A stretch of DNA of 39,255 nucleotides. It comes from Diphasiastrum complanatum (Eukaryota > Streptophyta > Lycopodiopsida > Lycopodiales > Lycopodiaceae). Within the stretch, counting starts at the first letter, position 1, and every line of letters starts with the position of its first letter. Positions 8,801-18,825 of this stretch are shown here, piece after piece. The translations under genes and the position numbers were made by a program. Below the pieces are notes generated by a model that saw nothing but the letters and a program-made list of their open reading frames with translations, was not told the origin of the DNA and made no database searches. The stretch lies in assembly GCA_029204225.1 (NCBI GenBank), contig MU835418.1, positions 1 through 39,255 on the forward strand, read 5' to 3'.

Positions 8801-10893
8801 TTAAGAAGGGGCACTTTGCAGCTGAATGTTACAAGAAAAAGAATGCACAAGGAGAGAGCAAGCAATGCAACCTCACTCACTCTTGAGGAAGATGAGGATG
8901 AAGTGGATTCATCCTTGATGGCATCTACATCAACATCCAAGAGCTACTCCAATGACACATGGTGGATTGATAGTGGGGCTAGCTCCCACATGACATTCCA
9001 AAATGATTTTTTCTCAACTCTTGTACCTTTGGTAGGCTGTAAAAAATCTATTCTAATAGAAAGTGATCAAGAATGTAGAATAGATGGGGTGGGAACTATT
9101 CCCTTAAGTCTTGGATCCTCTAAAAGAGTAGATCTAGATAATGTACTCTATGTTCCTACACTCACTAAGAATTTGTTAAAGTGTAGGACAATTGACGGAT
9201 GATGGTTTAGATGTCAATTTTAAGCAAGGTGTTTGCTCCATAATGATGAATGATACTTGCATTATAAATGGATTCAAGCAAGGAAGGCTTTTTAGGCTAG
9301 ATGCTAATGTTTTTCTTGGAAGTGTGAACATGGCTAAGGAGGAGCTCAATCAAGTGGAGCTATGGCATAAGAGGTTGGGCCATCCCAACTTCAAATCAAT
9401 GGAGATGTTATGCACCAAGGATCTTGCACTCGACCTTCCAAAGACACTCTCAAAGTGTGGAGAAAGATGTGAAGCTTGTAGCCTCTCAAAGGCACACAAG
9501 CTACCTTTTGTTAACTCTTCCACTAGATCTAAAAAAGCATTAGATCTCATTCATAGTGATGTGCACTCTTTTTCTCAAGAATCTAGGTGCATCTATGTAT
9601 GTATCTTTTATTGATGATTATTTTAGATACACTTGGATTGAACTTTTGGATTCCAAAAGTAAAGTTTTTGAGGCTTTTGTTAAGTTCAAAACTCTAATTG
9701 AGAATCAACTCGATGCTAGAATAAAAGTATTGAGGAGTGATAATGGTGGAGAGTATATCTCCACCAAGATGATAGAGTTTTGTAAATCCAATGGCATTAA
9801 AAGAGAGCTTACATGTACTTATAGTCCTCAACAAAATGGTATAGCCTAGAGAATGAATAGAACACTTTGCTAGTGTGCAAAGGCTTTAAGGCTAGATTCA
9901 TCTCTATCTAAGTCTATTTGGGGAGAGGCTATTATTTGTGCAACTTATTTGTGTAATAGATTATCATGTAAGCCCATTGGAGGCATAACATCTTATGAGA
10001 CTCTATTTGGTAAGTAGCCAAATCTCAAAGATCTTAGAATCTTTGGATCTACTTGCTATGTTTTTCAAGCATTAGATACAAGAAATAAGGATGATCCTAC
10101 ATCCATAAAAGGAATTTTTTGTTGGTTATGCTGAAAATAGCAAAGGATATAGAGTCTATAATCCTATCACTAAAAAGATTTTAGTGAGTAGAGATGTTAC
10201 ATTTGATGAAGGTAACTACTACAAGTTGAATGAAAGTGCTTCTAATCCATCTTATGTCAAGGATCTTGCAAGATTTGAGGAGGAGCCTACATGTGATCAA
10301 GATCTTGAGGATCCACCTCAAGACCCGAGGACTCCAAGGAGGTCTACAAGAAGGAAGGCCGAGCCATCAAGGCTCACCTATTTTGACAAAGGTGAAAAAA
10401 GGGAAGATGTTCATTCACTTACCTCTTACACTTTTCTAACATCTATGTTTGATGAGCCGAGTTGCTTTGAAGAAACTATGGAGTCACAAGAATGGAGGGA
10501 TGCCATGCAAAAGGAGTATGATTCTCTTATGGAGAATCATACATGGAAGCTTGTGGATCTTCCTCATGGAAGAAAACTACTTGAGTGCAAATGGATCTAT
10601 AGATTTAAGTACAATCAAGGTGGGAGCATCAACAAATACAAGGCAAGGCTAGTGGCAAAGGGGTTCTTGCAAATCAATTAAGTAGACTTTGATGAAACTT
10701 TTGCTCATGTTGCTAAACTAGTTTCCATAAGGTTGATCATTTCTCTTTCAACTACTTTCAATTGGCCTCTATTTCAACTTGATGTGACTAATGCATTTCT
10801 CAATGGATATTTGGAAGAGGAGATGTTCATGAGGCAACCAAGGGATTCATAAAAAAAGATCAAGAAGAAAAAGTGTGTTTGTTGCTAAGAAGC
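8784..10893 (+). pseudogene. Copia pol relic: knuckle remnant, protease, integrase, partial RT
   Basis: Domain order is that of a Ty1-copia polyprotein: end of a CCHC knuckle (KKGHFAAECYKK, ~8802-8840), aspartic protease (WWIDSGASSHMTF, ~8960-9000), pre-integrase HHCC (WHKRLGHPNFKS ... CEACSLSKAHKLPF, 9363-9510), integrase (IHSDVHS; FIDDYFRYTWIELL; RSDNGGEYIS) and the RT N-terminus (EWRDAMQKEYDSLMENHTWK, 10492 on; CKWIYRFKY; KARLVAKGF; FQLDVTNAFLNG). RT stops before the YVDD motif. The frame is broken by a frameshift near 9190, another near 9590, and stops at 9847 (TAG in place of the integrase catalytic Glu), 10015 and 10679. Both ends abut the direct repeats. It cannot encode an active element. 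Confidence 0.88.
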
Positions 10894-10894
10894 C

Positions 10895-11282
10895 TTCACA
10901 TGGTTTTTGCAATGTATTTGACATCTATGTGGATCCACACGTGTGAGGATCTGTCCACACGTGTGAAATGACACTTGTAATATTCAGATCCATTTTATTT
11001 AGTTTTCATTTGAGTCAAATATGACATCTCCTAAATTATAGGAGTTAGGTCCTAGATTGTAGGAATCTAGAAGGTCAACACAAACCACTAATGGATGATG
11101 TGGCAAATTAGATAGATCTTATCCAAAGTGGATATGGATGAGTACAATGAGCTGTCCCACACATGCTGGATGCAGCTTAGAGAGATATTATGGTGATTGT
11201 GTACTTGATCCATGATGGATCCATTGTGAAGCTAATGATGAGAAACATTGGTTTGTGGAGCAATCTTGTCATTTTCACTCTC
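10895..11282 (+). repeat. Direct repeat, right copy (~388 bp), candidate LTR
   Basis: Partner of 8415-8800 with scattered single-base differences and a short indel. The copia reading frame runs directly into it (AAGAAGCC|TTCACATGG), with no polypurine tract in between. Immediately beyond its end TTAGCAA occurs (11284-11290), as it does two bases before the left copy. Confidence 0.85.
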
Positions 11283-12390
11283 CTTAGCAACTTCTTTGTG
11301 AATGAATGCTTAGTATTTCATAAGTAAACTAATTATCTGTTATCAGGACATACAGTAGCAGTACTTCACACGTGTGAAGTTGTGGATCATCATTTCTTGA
11401 TTGTTCTTGCCTGGAATCACAAAAATTGTCAACTAGAAGCTAGAATTGGAAGCAAGATCAAGATCCCAAGCTACCAATCACTCTTTGTGATCATTTGTAG
11501 ATAAAATTCAGTCCAAAACTCTGAAATTTGACAGTCTAATGTTGATTATTCATTCTACCAAGCGCTGCTACCGAGCGTTGATGAACTACTGGAAGCATTA
11601 AACCATAGACAACAATTTGCAAAGATGGAAGTGCAAACATCTTCACAAATTACTGGTACAAAGAATTACATCAAAGCAAATTACTGGAATGAATCACTAA
11701 TGAATAGAACCATTAGTTACTACGAAACTACTATAAAAAGCATGAATCTATAGTAGTTATATGTATTCTTGGGAGAGTGTTTGCACCTCTTAGAGGAAGC
11801 ATTGACGACCTGTATATATAGAAGAATGATAATTACTTCAATTTACTAGTTTACATTACACTGAACTATTAATAACTTAAACCATTTAAATGAGATTCAT
11901 GGAGTGTGAACTATACTCCAATCAGCTACATCTTAAAGGTTCAAGAATTATATTGTACATACATTGGTAACTTTTGCAGACTTTATGAATCTTCGTTCAT
12001 ATTTGTAGACTACCACTTTTTGAGTGTGAAAATGCAGACCTATAGCAAAATCAGTTTCAGAATTTGTTCAATCCTCACACGGAGTGAGATTAATATCCAA
12101 CAACTAGAGTAGTTAAAATTCTCCAACTAGAGTGGTTATCGAAGTCTCATGGAAAGCGAAGGGCAATATTCATTCTCAAATTTTGGTGATTTTTGATGAT
12201 TTTTCCTCTTCTACATAAACTTTCTTATGAGGCCTTTTTCAAAATAAAAATTACTCTATTGTTTGCAAAGAAAGCAAACAATGATGGATCTAACATCTAA
12301 CATGTTTGTTGCTTTATTGATAATTCTAGTGAATTGAAATAAGAATATTTTCTTGAAAACAGAGCACAAGCTCAGGGAAGAATGTTGAAA
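11283..12390. other. Non-coding stretch with an 18-bp G-box palindrome
   Basis: No coding region recognised. At 11363-11380 lies a perfect palindrome, ACTTCACACGTGTGAAGT, centred on the G-box core CACGTG. The rest is AT-rich; the frame at 11906-12112 has no recognisable motif and is not claimed. Confidence 0.5.
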
Positions 12391-12601
<211 letters not shown>

Positions 12602-12611
12602 ATTTAACATT

Positions 12612-12681
12612 CACTTGGGCTTGCATAGGTCCGCCAACCTTTGGTACACTTGGTCTTGCATAGGTCCGCCAACCTTTTGTG
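12612..12681. repeat. Tandem duplication of 35 bp
   Basis: Two units (12612-12646, 12647-12681) beginning cacttgg and containing cttgcataggtccgccaacc, with a few differences. Confidence 0.85.
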
Positions 12682-12825
12682 AATATAATAGAAATAAACA
12701 ACGATCAACTTAATGCCAAAAATGCAAATCATAGGAAGTTAAACTCCATCATAAATATATCTTTGTTGAAGGCTCAAGTAAGATCAATTGCCAATCTATT
12801 GAGAATAGAAAATTGAGCATTTATA
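12660..12825 (+). repeat. Dispersed repeat, copy 1 (partner 17318-17530)
   Basis: Shares gtgaatataatagaaataaa, ccaaaaatgcaaatca, ttgaaggctcaagtaagatc and aaattgagcatttata in the same order with 17318-17530. It directly precedes the LTR at 12826. Type unknown; it may be flanking sequence of a repeated insertion site or part of a transposon. Confidence 0.7.
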
Positions 12826-13460
12826 TTAATTTCTGAGAAGGAACTAAATGAATGCCAATGGACTCTAGCCAACTGGCAATCACATTTGACGACCTAATTA
12901 CTTAGTATAAATCAGCTATTCATACATCTCATTATAATGTTGTGAATCGTGAAGGGGTTGAGTGTTATTACACGACGCTTCTTGTGCTCTTATCAAGCAG
13001 ATCATTCACGGCCAGAAAGTATTGTAGTTAGCTCTTTATCAAGCTTTCAAGCTTGAACTCTCTTGAGCATTCTAGCTCAGTCTTTAGAGTTGCTATTGTG
13101 CTACTGCTAATTAGCAGAGTTGCTTATTTCAGACTTATTCTCAGTTACTCAGAGATAGCTTACAGTGCGCGATTTCGATCCGCTATTACTTGCGCTCATT
13201 TGCATCTGATTTGTTTTCTTATGAATCAATCAAACTTCTTATTGCGTTCAGTATGTGTCAGAATGTATGCATCTCTGTAATGTTTTGTAACTAATAGAAA
13301 TCTTTATGTTTGGCTACGTAATCACTTAGTTTCTAGTGATTTCAAGGTTAGTTATTAAAGATTGAATGTGATTTCCATCACTACTGTTTTGTTCAATATT
13401 GATAGGCGTAGTCATGCATTGAAAGTAGGAAGTTTTCGCTATTCCATTACTCACCGAGCA
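12826..13460 (+). mobile_element. Copia 5' LTR, truncated on the left
   Basis: The right end is set by CCGAGCA (13454-13460) followed by TTCTAATA and the initiator-Met tRNA primer site at 13469, the usual spacing of plant copia elements. The left end is where similarity to the inverted LTR at 14362-15049 starts (ATTAATTTCTGAG); that relative has about 410 more bases of U3, so this LTR has lost most of its U3. A TATAAAT lies at about 12906-12912. Confidence 0.75.
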
Positions 13461-13468
13461 TTCTAATA

Positions 13469-13478
13469 TGGTATCAGA
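13469..13478 (+). other. Copia primer-binding site (initiator Met tRNA)
   Basis: TGGTATCAGA matches the first ten bases complementary to the 3' end of plant initiator-Met tRNA, the normal copia primer. The match ends there. Confidence 0.75.
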
Positions 13479-13569
13479 ATATTTCTAATCTCTTATCAGA
13501 TTGATCCATCATAGTATCAGTGCTAGATCACGATATTAGAGTAGTTATTACTATTAGAAGAAGATATTT

Positions 13570-14361
13570 TGTAGGTATTGCAAGCGCAATAACCATGAGA
13601 TCTAGGATTGTCGAATTCTCAAAGAGAAGAATGCATCCAAGCAACCGGATCAACAAGCAAATACAGTTACATCATCTCCCCAGGTCGAAGTAGACGAAGA
13701 TGCATTTATGGTCAAAGACCAAAGCGCATTTTAGTGTTTGGATTATGGAGCTACTCAACACATGACCAATCAACATGATATCTTCAACTCCTATACGCCT
13801 TATAGCACAAAGAAGTATGTTCATCTTGGTGCCAATAACACTCACATGAAGGTGAAGGCACTGTAAGATTGTGATTCCAGCACGATCAATTCAAACTATT
13901 GTCAAAGGTTTTATATGTTCCTAAACTTTCTACAAATTTGTTATCAATAAGTAGAATTACAAATTTAGGTCATAAGGTGGAGTTTGAATCTGATCAATGC
14001 AGAATTATTGACAGGAGTAACAAGATCCTTGCACTCGGCAAGAAACATGGATACTTATATAGATTGGCGCATTGTTATTCTGAAACTAGTCAAGTCCTAA
14101 AAACCTCTGTTCTTGTCAATAAAGCATTACTATGGCATCATCGTTTAGGACACTTGAATTATGCATCTGTATTGAACATGTCCAGATGATCTATGGCTCT
14201 TGATCTCGACTATCCTTCTGGTAAAATCGATCTTCGTGTTTGTCATAGGTGCATCCTTGGAAAACAGACTAGGATTCCTTTTAGATCAAATCCATAGGCA
14301 TGCAGCAAACGATTTGTTAGATGTTGTTCATACAGATATATGTGGACCTATGCAAACTCCC
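13570..14361 (+). pseudogene. Copia relic: zinc knuckle, protease, pre-integrase, start of integrase
   Basis: A CCHC knuckle (CRYCKRNNHEI*DC, spacing C-x2-C-x4-H-x4-C, ~13570-13613) lies only about 90 bases after the primer site, so almost all of gag is deleted. It is followed by protease (DYGATQHMTN; the usual Ser is Tyr), then SKVLYVPKLSTNLLSISRI, the HHCC region (WHHRLGHLNYASV ... CHRCILGKQTRIPF) and the first integrase Asp motif (DVVHTDICGPMQTP). There the pol sequence stops and runs into an inverted LTR. Stops include an amber codon inside the knuckle (13603-13605), found at the same codon in the copia relic near 27358. Confidence 0.85.
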
Positions 14362-15049
14362 ATAGCAACTCTAAAAAAAACTCTAAAGACTAAGCTAGAA
14401 TGCTCAAGAGAGTTCAAGCTTGAAAGCTTGATAAAGAGCTAACTACAATACTTTCTGGCCGTGAATGATCTGCTTGATAAGAGCACAAGAAGCATCATGT
14501 AATAGCACTCAACTCCTTCACAATTCACAACATTATAATAAGATGTATGAACAGCTGATTTATACTAAGTAATCAGGTCGTCAAATGCAATTGCTGGATC
14601 TGCTGGCATTCATCCAGTTCCTTCTCAGAAATTAATTGTTGATAAGCGACGTCAATCGCCATAAACAGTTTGTTTGCATAAATGAGTGAAATTGTTACTC
14701 TACGGAAATGAACATAAACTGCCATCTGGGAAAAGCAAAAATGTTGAAGTGAGAGAAAATTCCGAAGGACGAAAAATGTAAGGTCTTCAATAAAGTCATT
14801 TTCTTAATTTTTGGGGCAATTTGAAAATGCCAAAAATGCGACACTGCATTTTTACTCGAAATTTCTGATAGACGAAAAATGCGAAAAGCGACACTATTGT
14901 CAGACTCCGTGTATTTCTGCAGACTATGTAAAAATACTTGTAATTCTGCAAACTATGTAAAACACGCGAAAATCCGTAACACTGGATAAACAGTTGGATG
15001 AAGATTAAAAATTGATTAGTCGATTAGTAGAAAGGAGAATAATCCAACA
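14362..15049 (-). mobile_element. Copia 3' LTR in inverted orientation
   Basis: On the minus strand the LTR begins TGTTGGATTATTCTCC at 15049 directly after a polypurine tract. It runs through a U3 with repeated aaaatgcgaa-type words (14730-14960) into a segment (14638-14362) that is the reverse complement of 12826-13096. Its U5 end is missing: it stops inside the integrase sequence of the plus-strand relic. It is therefore a separate element of the same family lying head-on to that relic. Confidence 0.75.
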
Positions 15050-15060
15050 CTCCCCCTTAA
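15050..15060 (-). other. Polypurine tract of the inverted copia element
   Basis: TTAAGGGGGAG on the minus strand, directly before the LTR start TGTTGG. The copia element at 33566-33575 has a similar tract before TGTTAG. The body of the element would lie to the right on the plus strand; only about 100 bases resemble the matching part of the other element. Confidence 0.7.
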
Positions 15061-17100
15061 TCTGCATTCTCTCGAATTATTAACATATTGGAAAGGAGTT
15101 TTATCTTACATTTATAATTTTTGATGGCACAATCTATCACAATTTATGTATCATTAGTATGGCACTTTTGAACTCTATGGTGTTGTTCGTAAAATGCGTT
15201 TCCAAATATACTCCCATGCTAGCAACGAAAGGCGGAAACTATAATGAATCCTATAAATGCATAGAGTTGGTAGATCTACTTCTTGGTTGTTGGGTGTTGT
15301 ACCCTTCATAGCTCTTGGCCTGCATGGGTCCCAAGGCTTAATGTAAAAGGAAACCTACCCACATTGGAATCAAAGAAATACCCGATTTGAGAGAAACCTG
15401 AAGAAACTTAAGATTTCTAAACATCAAATCTTTTGTATTTTTCCTTGTGTTTTTTGGACTGTTGTAATTTTGAACTAAATTTCGCATAGTCTGCATGTTT
15501 GAACTATTTTTTGCACAGTAGGCACTTTTCACATTTCTCGTAAAACCGACATATGGCCGAAATATGACTTGGAACATATTTCAAAGGACCTTCAAGTTTT
15601 TCGCAAATCTTGAAATATTTGACACTTCGTCTAAAATGACTCGAAGGGCAAGTTTTTCGTTGACCTTCACATTCTTCGCATTTTTCCCGAAGGGCTAAAA
15701 ACTGAACCGCACTGCGAAATCAATGAATGCAGTTCACTACGGTATCAGTCAACAATTGCGGTTCACTACGGTCTCTCCTCCCGCAAGGGGATGATCCGCT
15801 CGAGCACCGCACCAGCGCCCATTGCGGTAGCTTGCCAAGCCCTCACGCTCCGAACGACGTTCATGACCATAGAGGCACCGCAAGGAAACGATTGCTATCA
15901 TTAGGGGGTTACAATGGCAAGCATCTTCACAATCCCAGCACATGGATAGACAACGATGGTTGCAGAGACTACTACGACGGACATCCAGAAGCTATTAGGA
16001 TTAAGTCTAAAGTTGTTCCTCTAATTCTGTAGCTTAAAACTAATCATCTCTCCTGTTCCTCTATATATAGGATCAACGAGAGTGATGAAGATTTATTTGA
16101 GTTGATGAGTGTTAGTCATGCATTAGCAGACACATATTGTCACACAAACAAATATAGAATTAACAGTAGCTAGGTCCACATAAGAGAGAATACCTCTCTT
16201 GCACCGACGCGCTGATCTGAGAAATAGACAGCGTTGAAAAATTGTTGTTGATAACTTATTTGTGAAAAAAAGAGTTGCGACATTATGCCTATGATGTGTA
16301 AGCTGTGAATGATGTTGATGCTTGCTTATAGTAGATATACTTTCGTTGTTATTAAACATTATCTACTTTTCATAAAGTTAAATCAAATATGTAGTGTCAG
16401 TCTGTAGCCCCGGAAGATGATCGATCATAGTATGAAGCAGTAGCTACAACTACACATATCGACTCTATCCGAAGCTCTCATTTTTGGGAGTTTTAGATTC
16501 TAAAAATAAGCTTTCCAATAGTGTAGATCAAGTAGATACGAGTGACGACCAATAGTGAATACCCACATTGTTGGACTAAGTAGTGGAACGGTCATTACCT
16601 TGGAAATGGATATCACATGATCTAGATCAAACCCACCGAAACGTTTGTGAGCAAGATCCAGAATCGATGATTAATATCAAAAAGCCTAGCTAGTTGACCA
16701 AAATGATGGATTACATAGACACAGATGATGACCACAAAAGAGATCCACATTAGTCAAGAACAAAAACCTCTCCTATTTGCAAAGTTATGAGATTGAAAAA
16801 ATCTCCTACTTTATTGTTTTGGGGTAATGTAGTCATTTGTGCTAAATAACATTGGAATAGGTTTGTGTAGTGAACCACTTGATGACAATAAACCACATGC
16901 AATTCTCTTTGGAGAGAGGGTGAATGTAAAGCATGTCAAGATTTTGGAAATACATGTTATGCTCATATTCCTCTAGAAGATAGATTTTATTGTGAGTATA
17001 GAGATTGTCTTTGATAAGGAGCATCCACTTGACTTGCGTGGTGATGCACTTTCATAAAGTTCAATATAGAAAGAGTTAAGCATGTGTTGATATTGTAAAA
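15061..17100. other. Decayed or intergenic sequence, no gene supported
   Basis: 15061 to about 15200 may be the last remnant of the inverted copia body. 15480-15720 has the same aaaatgcgaa and ccgaagg words as the LTR U3 regions. An open frame of about 100 codons at 15727-16032 lies in a locally GC-richer stretch (15780-15900) but shows no known motif or splice context, so I do not call it a gene. 16040-17100 is AT-rich with no support for any feature. Confidence 0.4.
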
Positions 17101-17169
17101 CCTAATGAAACAATCCATGCATATATGGATTTGTTATTTAGTGCAAGATTACAATTTACTGAGAATACT

Positions 17170-17310
17170 CATCAGCATCATTGCGATCTTAAAGGAAGAG
17201 ATACAATGTTCCATGAAGAGCTTTAACTCCTACTCCTCAATGATGGAAGCTTTTGAAGTTGTCATGCATATTGAAGCTAAATTGTCTAGAGCAAAAAGTC
17301 CCATGCAAAT
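17170..17310 (+). pseudogene. Possible gypsy gag fragment
   Basis: The frame contains MKSFNSYSSMMEAFEVVMHI followed by EAKLSRAK. The arrangement of a Leu/Ser-rich start, then EA-(Y/F)-x-(L/V)-A/V-x-x-(V/I)-E-x-(K/R)-L-x-R, resembles the end of the gag core of plant gypsy elements. It is short, with no zinc knuckle after it, and passes directly into the dispersed repeat. Low confidence. Confidence 0.3.
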
Positions 17311-17317
17311 GCGGGGC

Positions 17318-17530
17318 CTTTGGTACACTATTTGTGAATATAATAGAAATAAACAATGGCCAAAAATGCAAATCAAAGGCTCTCAACCTCCATTTGAAAT
17401 ATCTCTTTCATTGAAGACTCAAGTAAGATCAATTGAAATATCTCTTTCATTGAAGGCTCAAGTAAGATCAATTGCCACATCTATTGAGAGAACAAAATTG
17501 AGCATTTATAATATAGCATTTGGGCTTGCA
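17318..17530 (+). repeat. Dispersed repeat, copy 2, with internal 39-bp duplication
   Basis: Collinear with 12660-12825. It contains a private tandem duplication of about 39 bp (gaaatatctctttcattgaa..., from ~17395 and again from ~17434). Confidence 0.7.
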
Positions 17531-18146
17531 TGAGGCCACCTCCTAGTCCTAGTCTTAGTCTCTACACTCGTCTACTTTAAATCTCTCAAAACTCATCTAC
17601 ATAAGTCTCTCAATTTTGAAGCATTTCCTTTAACATTGACCTCACAAACTTCCTTTAACATTGACCTTATCACCCAAGTCAAGGCAATAGATGGATTAAA
17701 AACCTCTTCCCCAATACACAACACCCAAACACCCAACCAAGAAAGATGCCTAGATATACCCCCATAAACATGACTCTTGGCATCAATCATAGTGCACTTT
17801 AAAGACGCCGAGTTCTGTGTAGACTCCTATGGTGAAGCCTATATTTCACAAGGGACAAGGGACAGTTTATATTGAAGCGCTTACTTTCTCATCAAAGTGA
17901 TGGAAAATTTCTTTGACAATTGCCTCCACGCGTTTCTATGTGAGTAGCCGTTCTCCTTCACTGCCCTTCTCATCCCGTCTCTCACTTCTTCTACTTTTCT
18001 TCTGATTTTCTGGCTCTCTTCTCCCTCCATCACACTTCTCACTGCTCTCTCTACTGCCTTTCTCTCTGGAAAGCCTTTTGATTTATCCTTCTCAATTTCT
18101 GTGGCGATCTTTAACTGATCCACAATCATTCTGCAGTTGTGCCGGC

Positions 18147-18825
18147 AAGTCAACCCTTCCCCACCTTCCAAAAATGCAAAGTCTAAACATGGTCCAATAA
18201 GATACAAGGCCATGCACACTTAAATGGGAGTAAAAGATAAATGACGAAAGCACATGGGTGGTGAATAAAAAATTTTATGGCATGATTATGAGATAATCTT
18301 TTGTAAGCAGGAAGATGAGCAGAGGAAAAACAATCTTTTTGAAAGAGCTAAATCCATGAGAGTGAATGTGAATCTCCATAAGTCATTTTGGGGTGAAGCT
18401 TTGATGTGTGCTAACTTTGTTTGCAATAGGTACTCAAATGATGACTTTGATGGTAAGATACTGACAAAACTGATCTAAGGGAAGAAGCAATAGTTCAGGC
18501 AGACATCACTCAAAGTGATATGGGGATCAAAGGATATGACCTTGATAGACAAGGTGCAACCCTCCAGAGACAAGGAGAGTCCTAAACAGGTATGACCCAC
18601 CACAAGTGCTATAAGATATTTCAACTTGACAAAATCAAAAGAGAAAAAAAAAAGCAAAATCAATTGTCTCCCCTTCCTTGTAAAAAAGACGAGGGGAGAC
18701 CACAACCTTAAAGTCTCTTGACTTTGGTCAAGAGGTCTTGCCTTTCAAATAGAAATGTAACAAATTTGCGGTAGTGTAATTGTAATAATTGTTTAATAAT
18801 TACTTCTATTATGGGACAGCAAGCC
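18147..18825. mobile_element. 679-bp insertion in the UGT PSPG box, flanked by GCCGGC
   Basis: Bounded by GCCGGC at 18141-18146 and 18826-18831, which fits a 6-bp (or 5-bp CCGGC) target-site duplication. The UGT frame is continuous when the insert is left out. No terminal inverted repeats and no TG...CA ends were found. It contains a piece of copia integrase at 18331-18471, so the insert is either a chimeric element or a filler inserted during break repair. Confidence 0.65.
18331..18471 (+). pseudogene. Copia integrase fragment inside the UGT insertion
   Basis: Reads ERAKSMRVNVNLHKSFWGEA, LMCANFVCNRYSNDD. The first part is nearly the same as the fragment of the RT-less copia copy 1 near 5750-5850 (ERAKSMRVNANLPKSFWDEA), so it derives from that family, in the opposite orientation to the UGT. 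Confidence 0.75.

Noticed and set aside
8795-8830. A primer-binding site after the left 387-bp repeat
   Set aside because: The sequence there is the zinc-knuckle end of gag, with no match to the tRNA complements typical of plant LTR elements.
15701-15760. acggtatcag as a second copia primer-binding site
   Set aside because: It matches only part of the initiator-Met complement and has no LTR end beside it; it lies in a short tandem word (ttcactacggt).
15727-16032. Plus-strand open frame of 101 codons in a GC-richer patch
   Set aside because: No recognisable motif, no conserved partner in the window, and no clear start context or splice sites; kept only as a remark.
17593-17790. Minus-strand open frame just downstream of the UGT stop
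   Set aside because: It has no UGT similarity, and the C-terminal helix of the UGT already ends at the stop at 17881.
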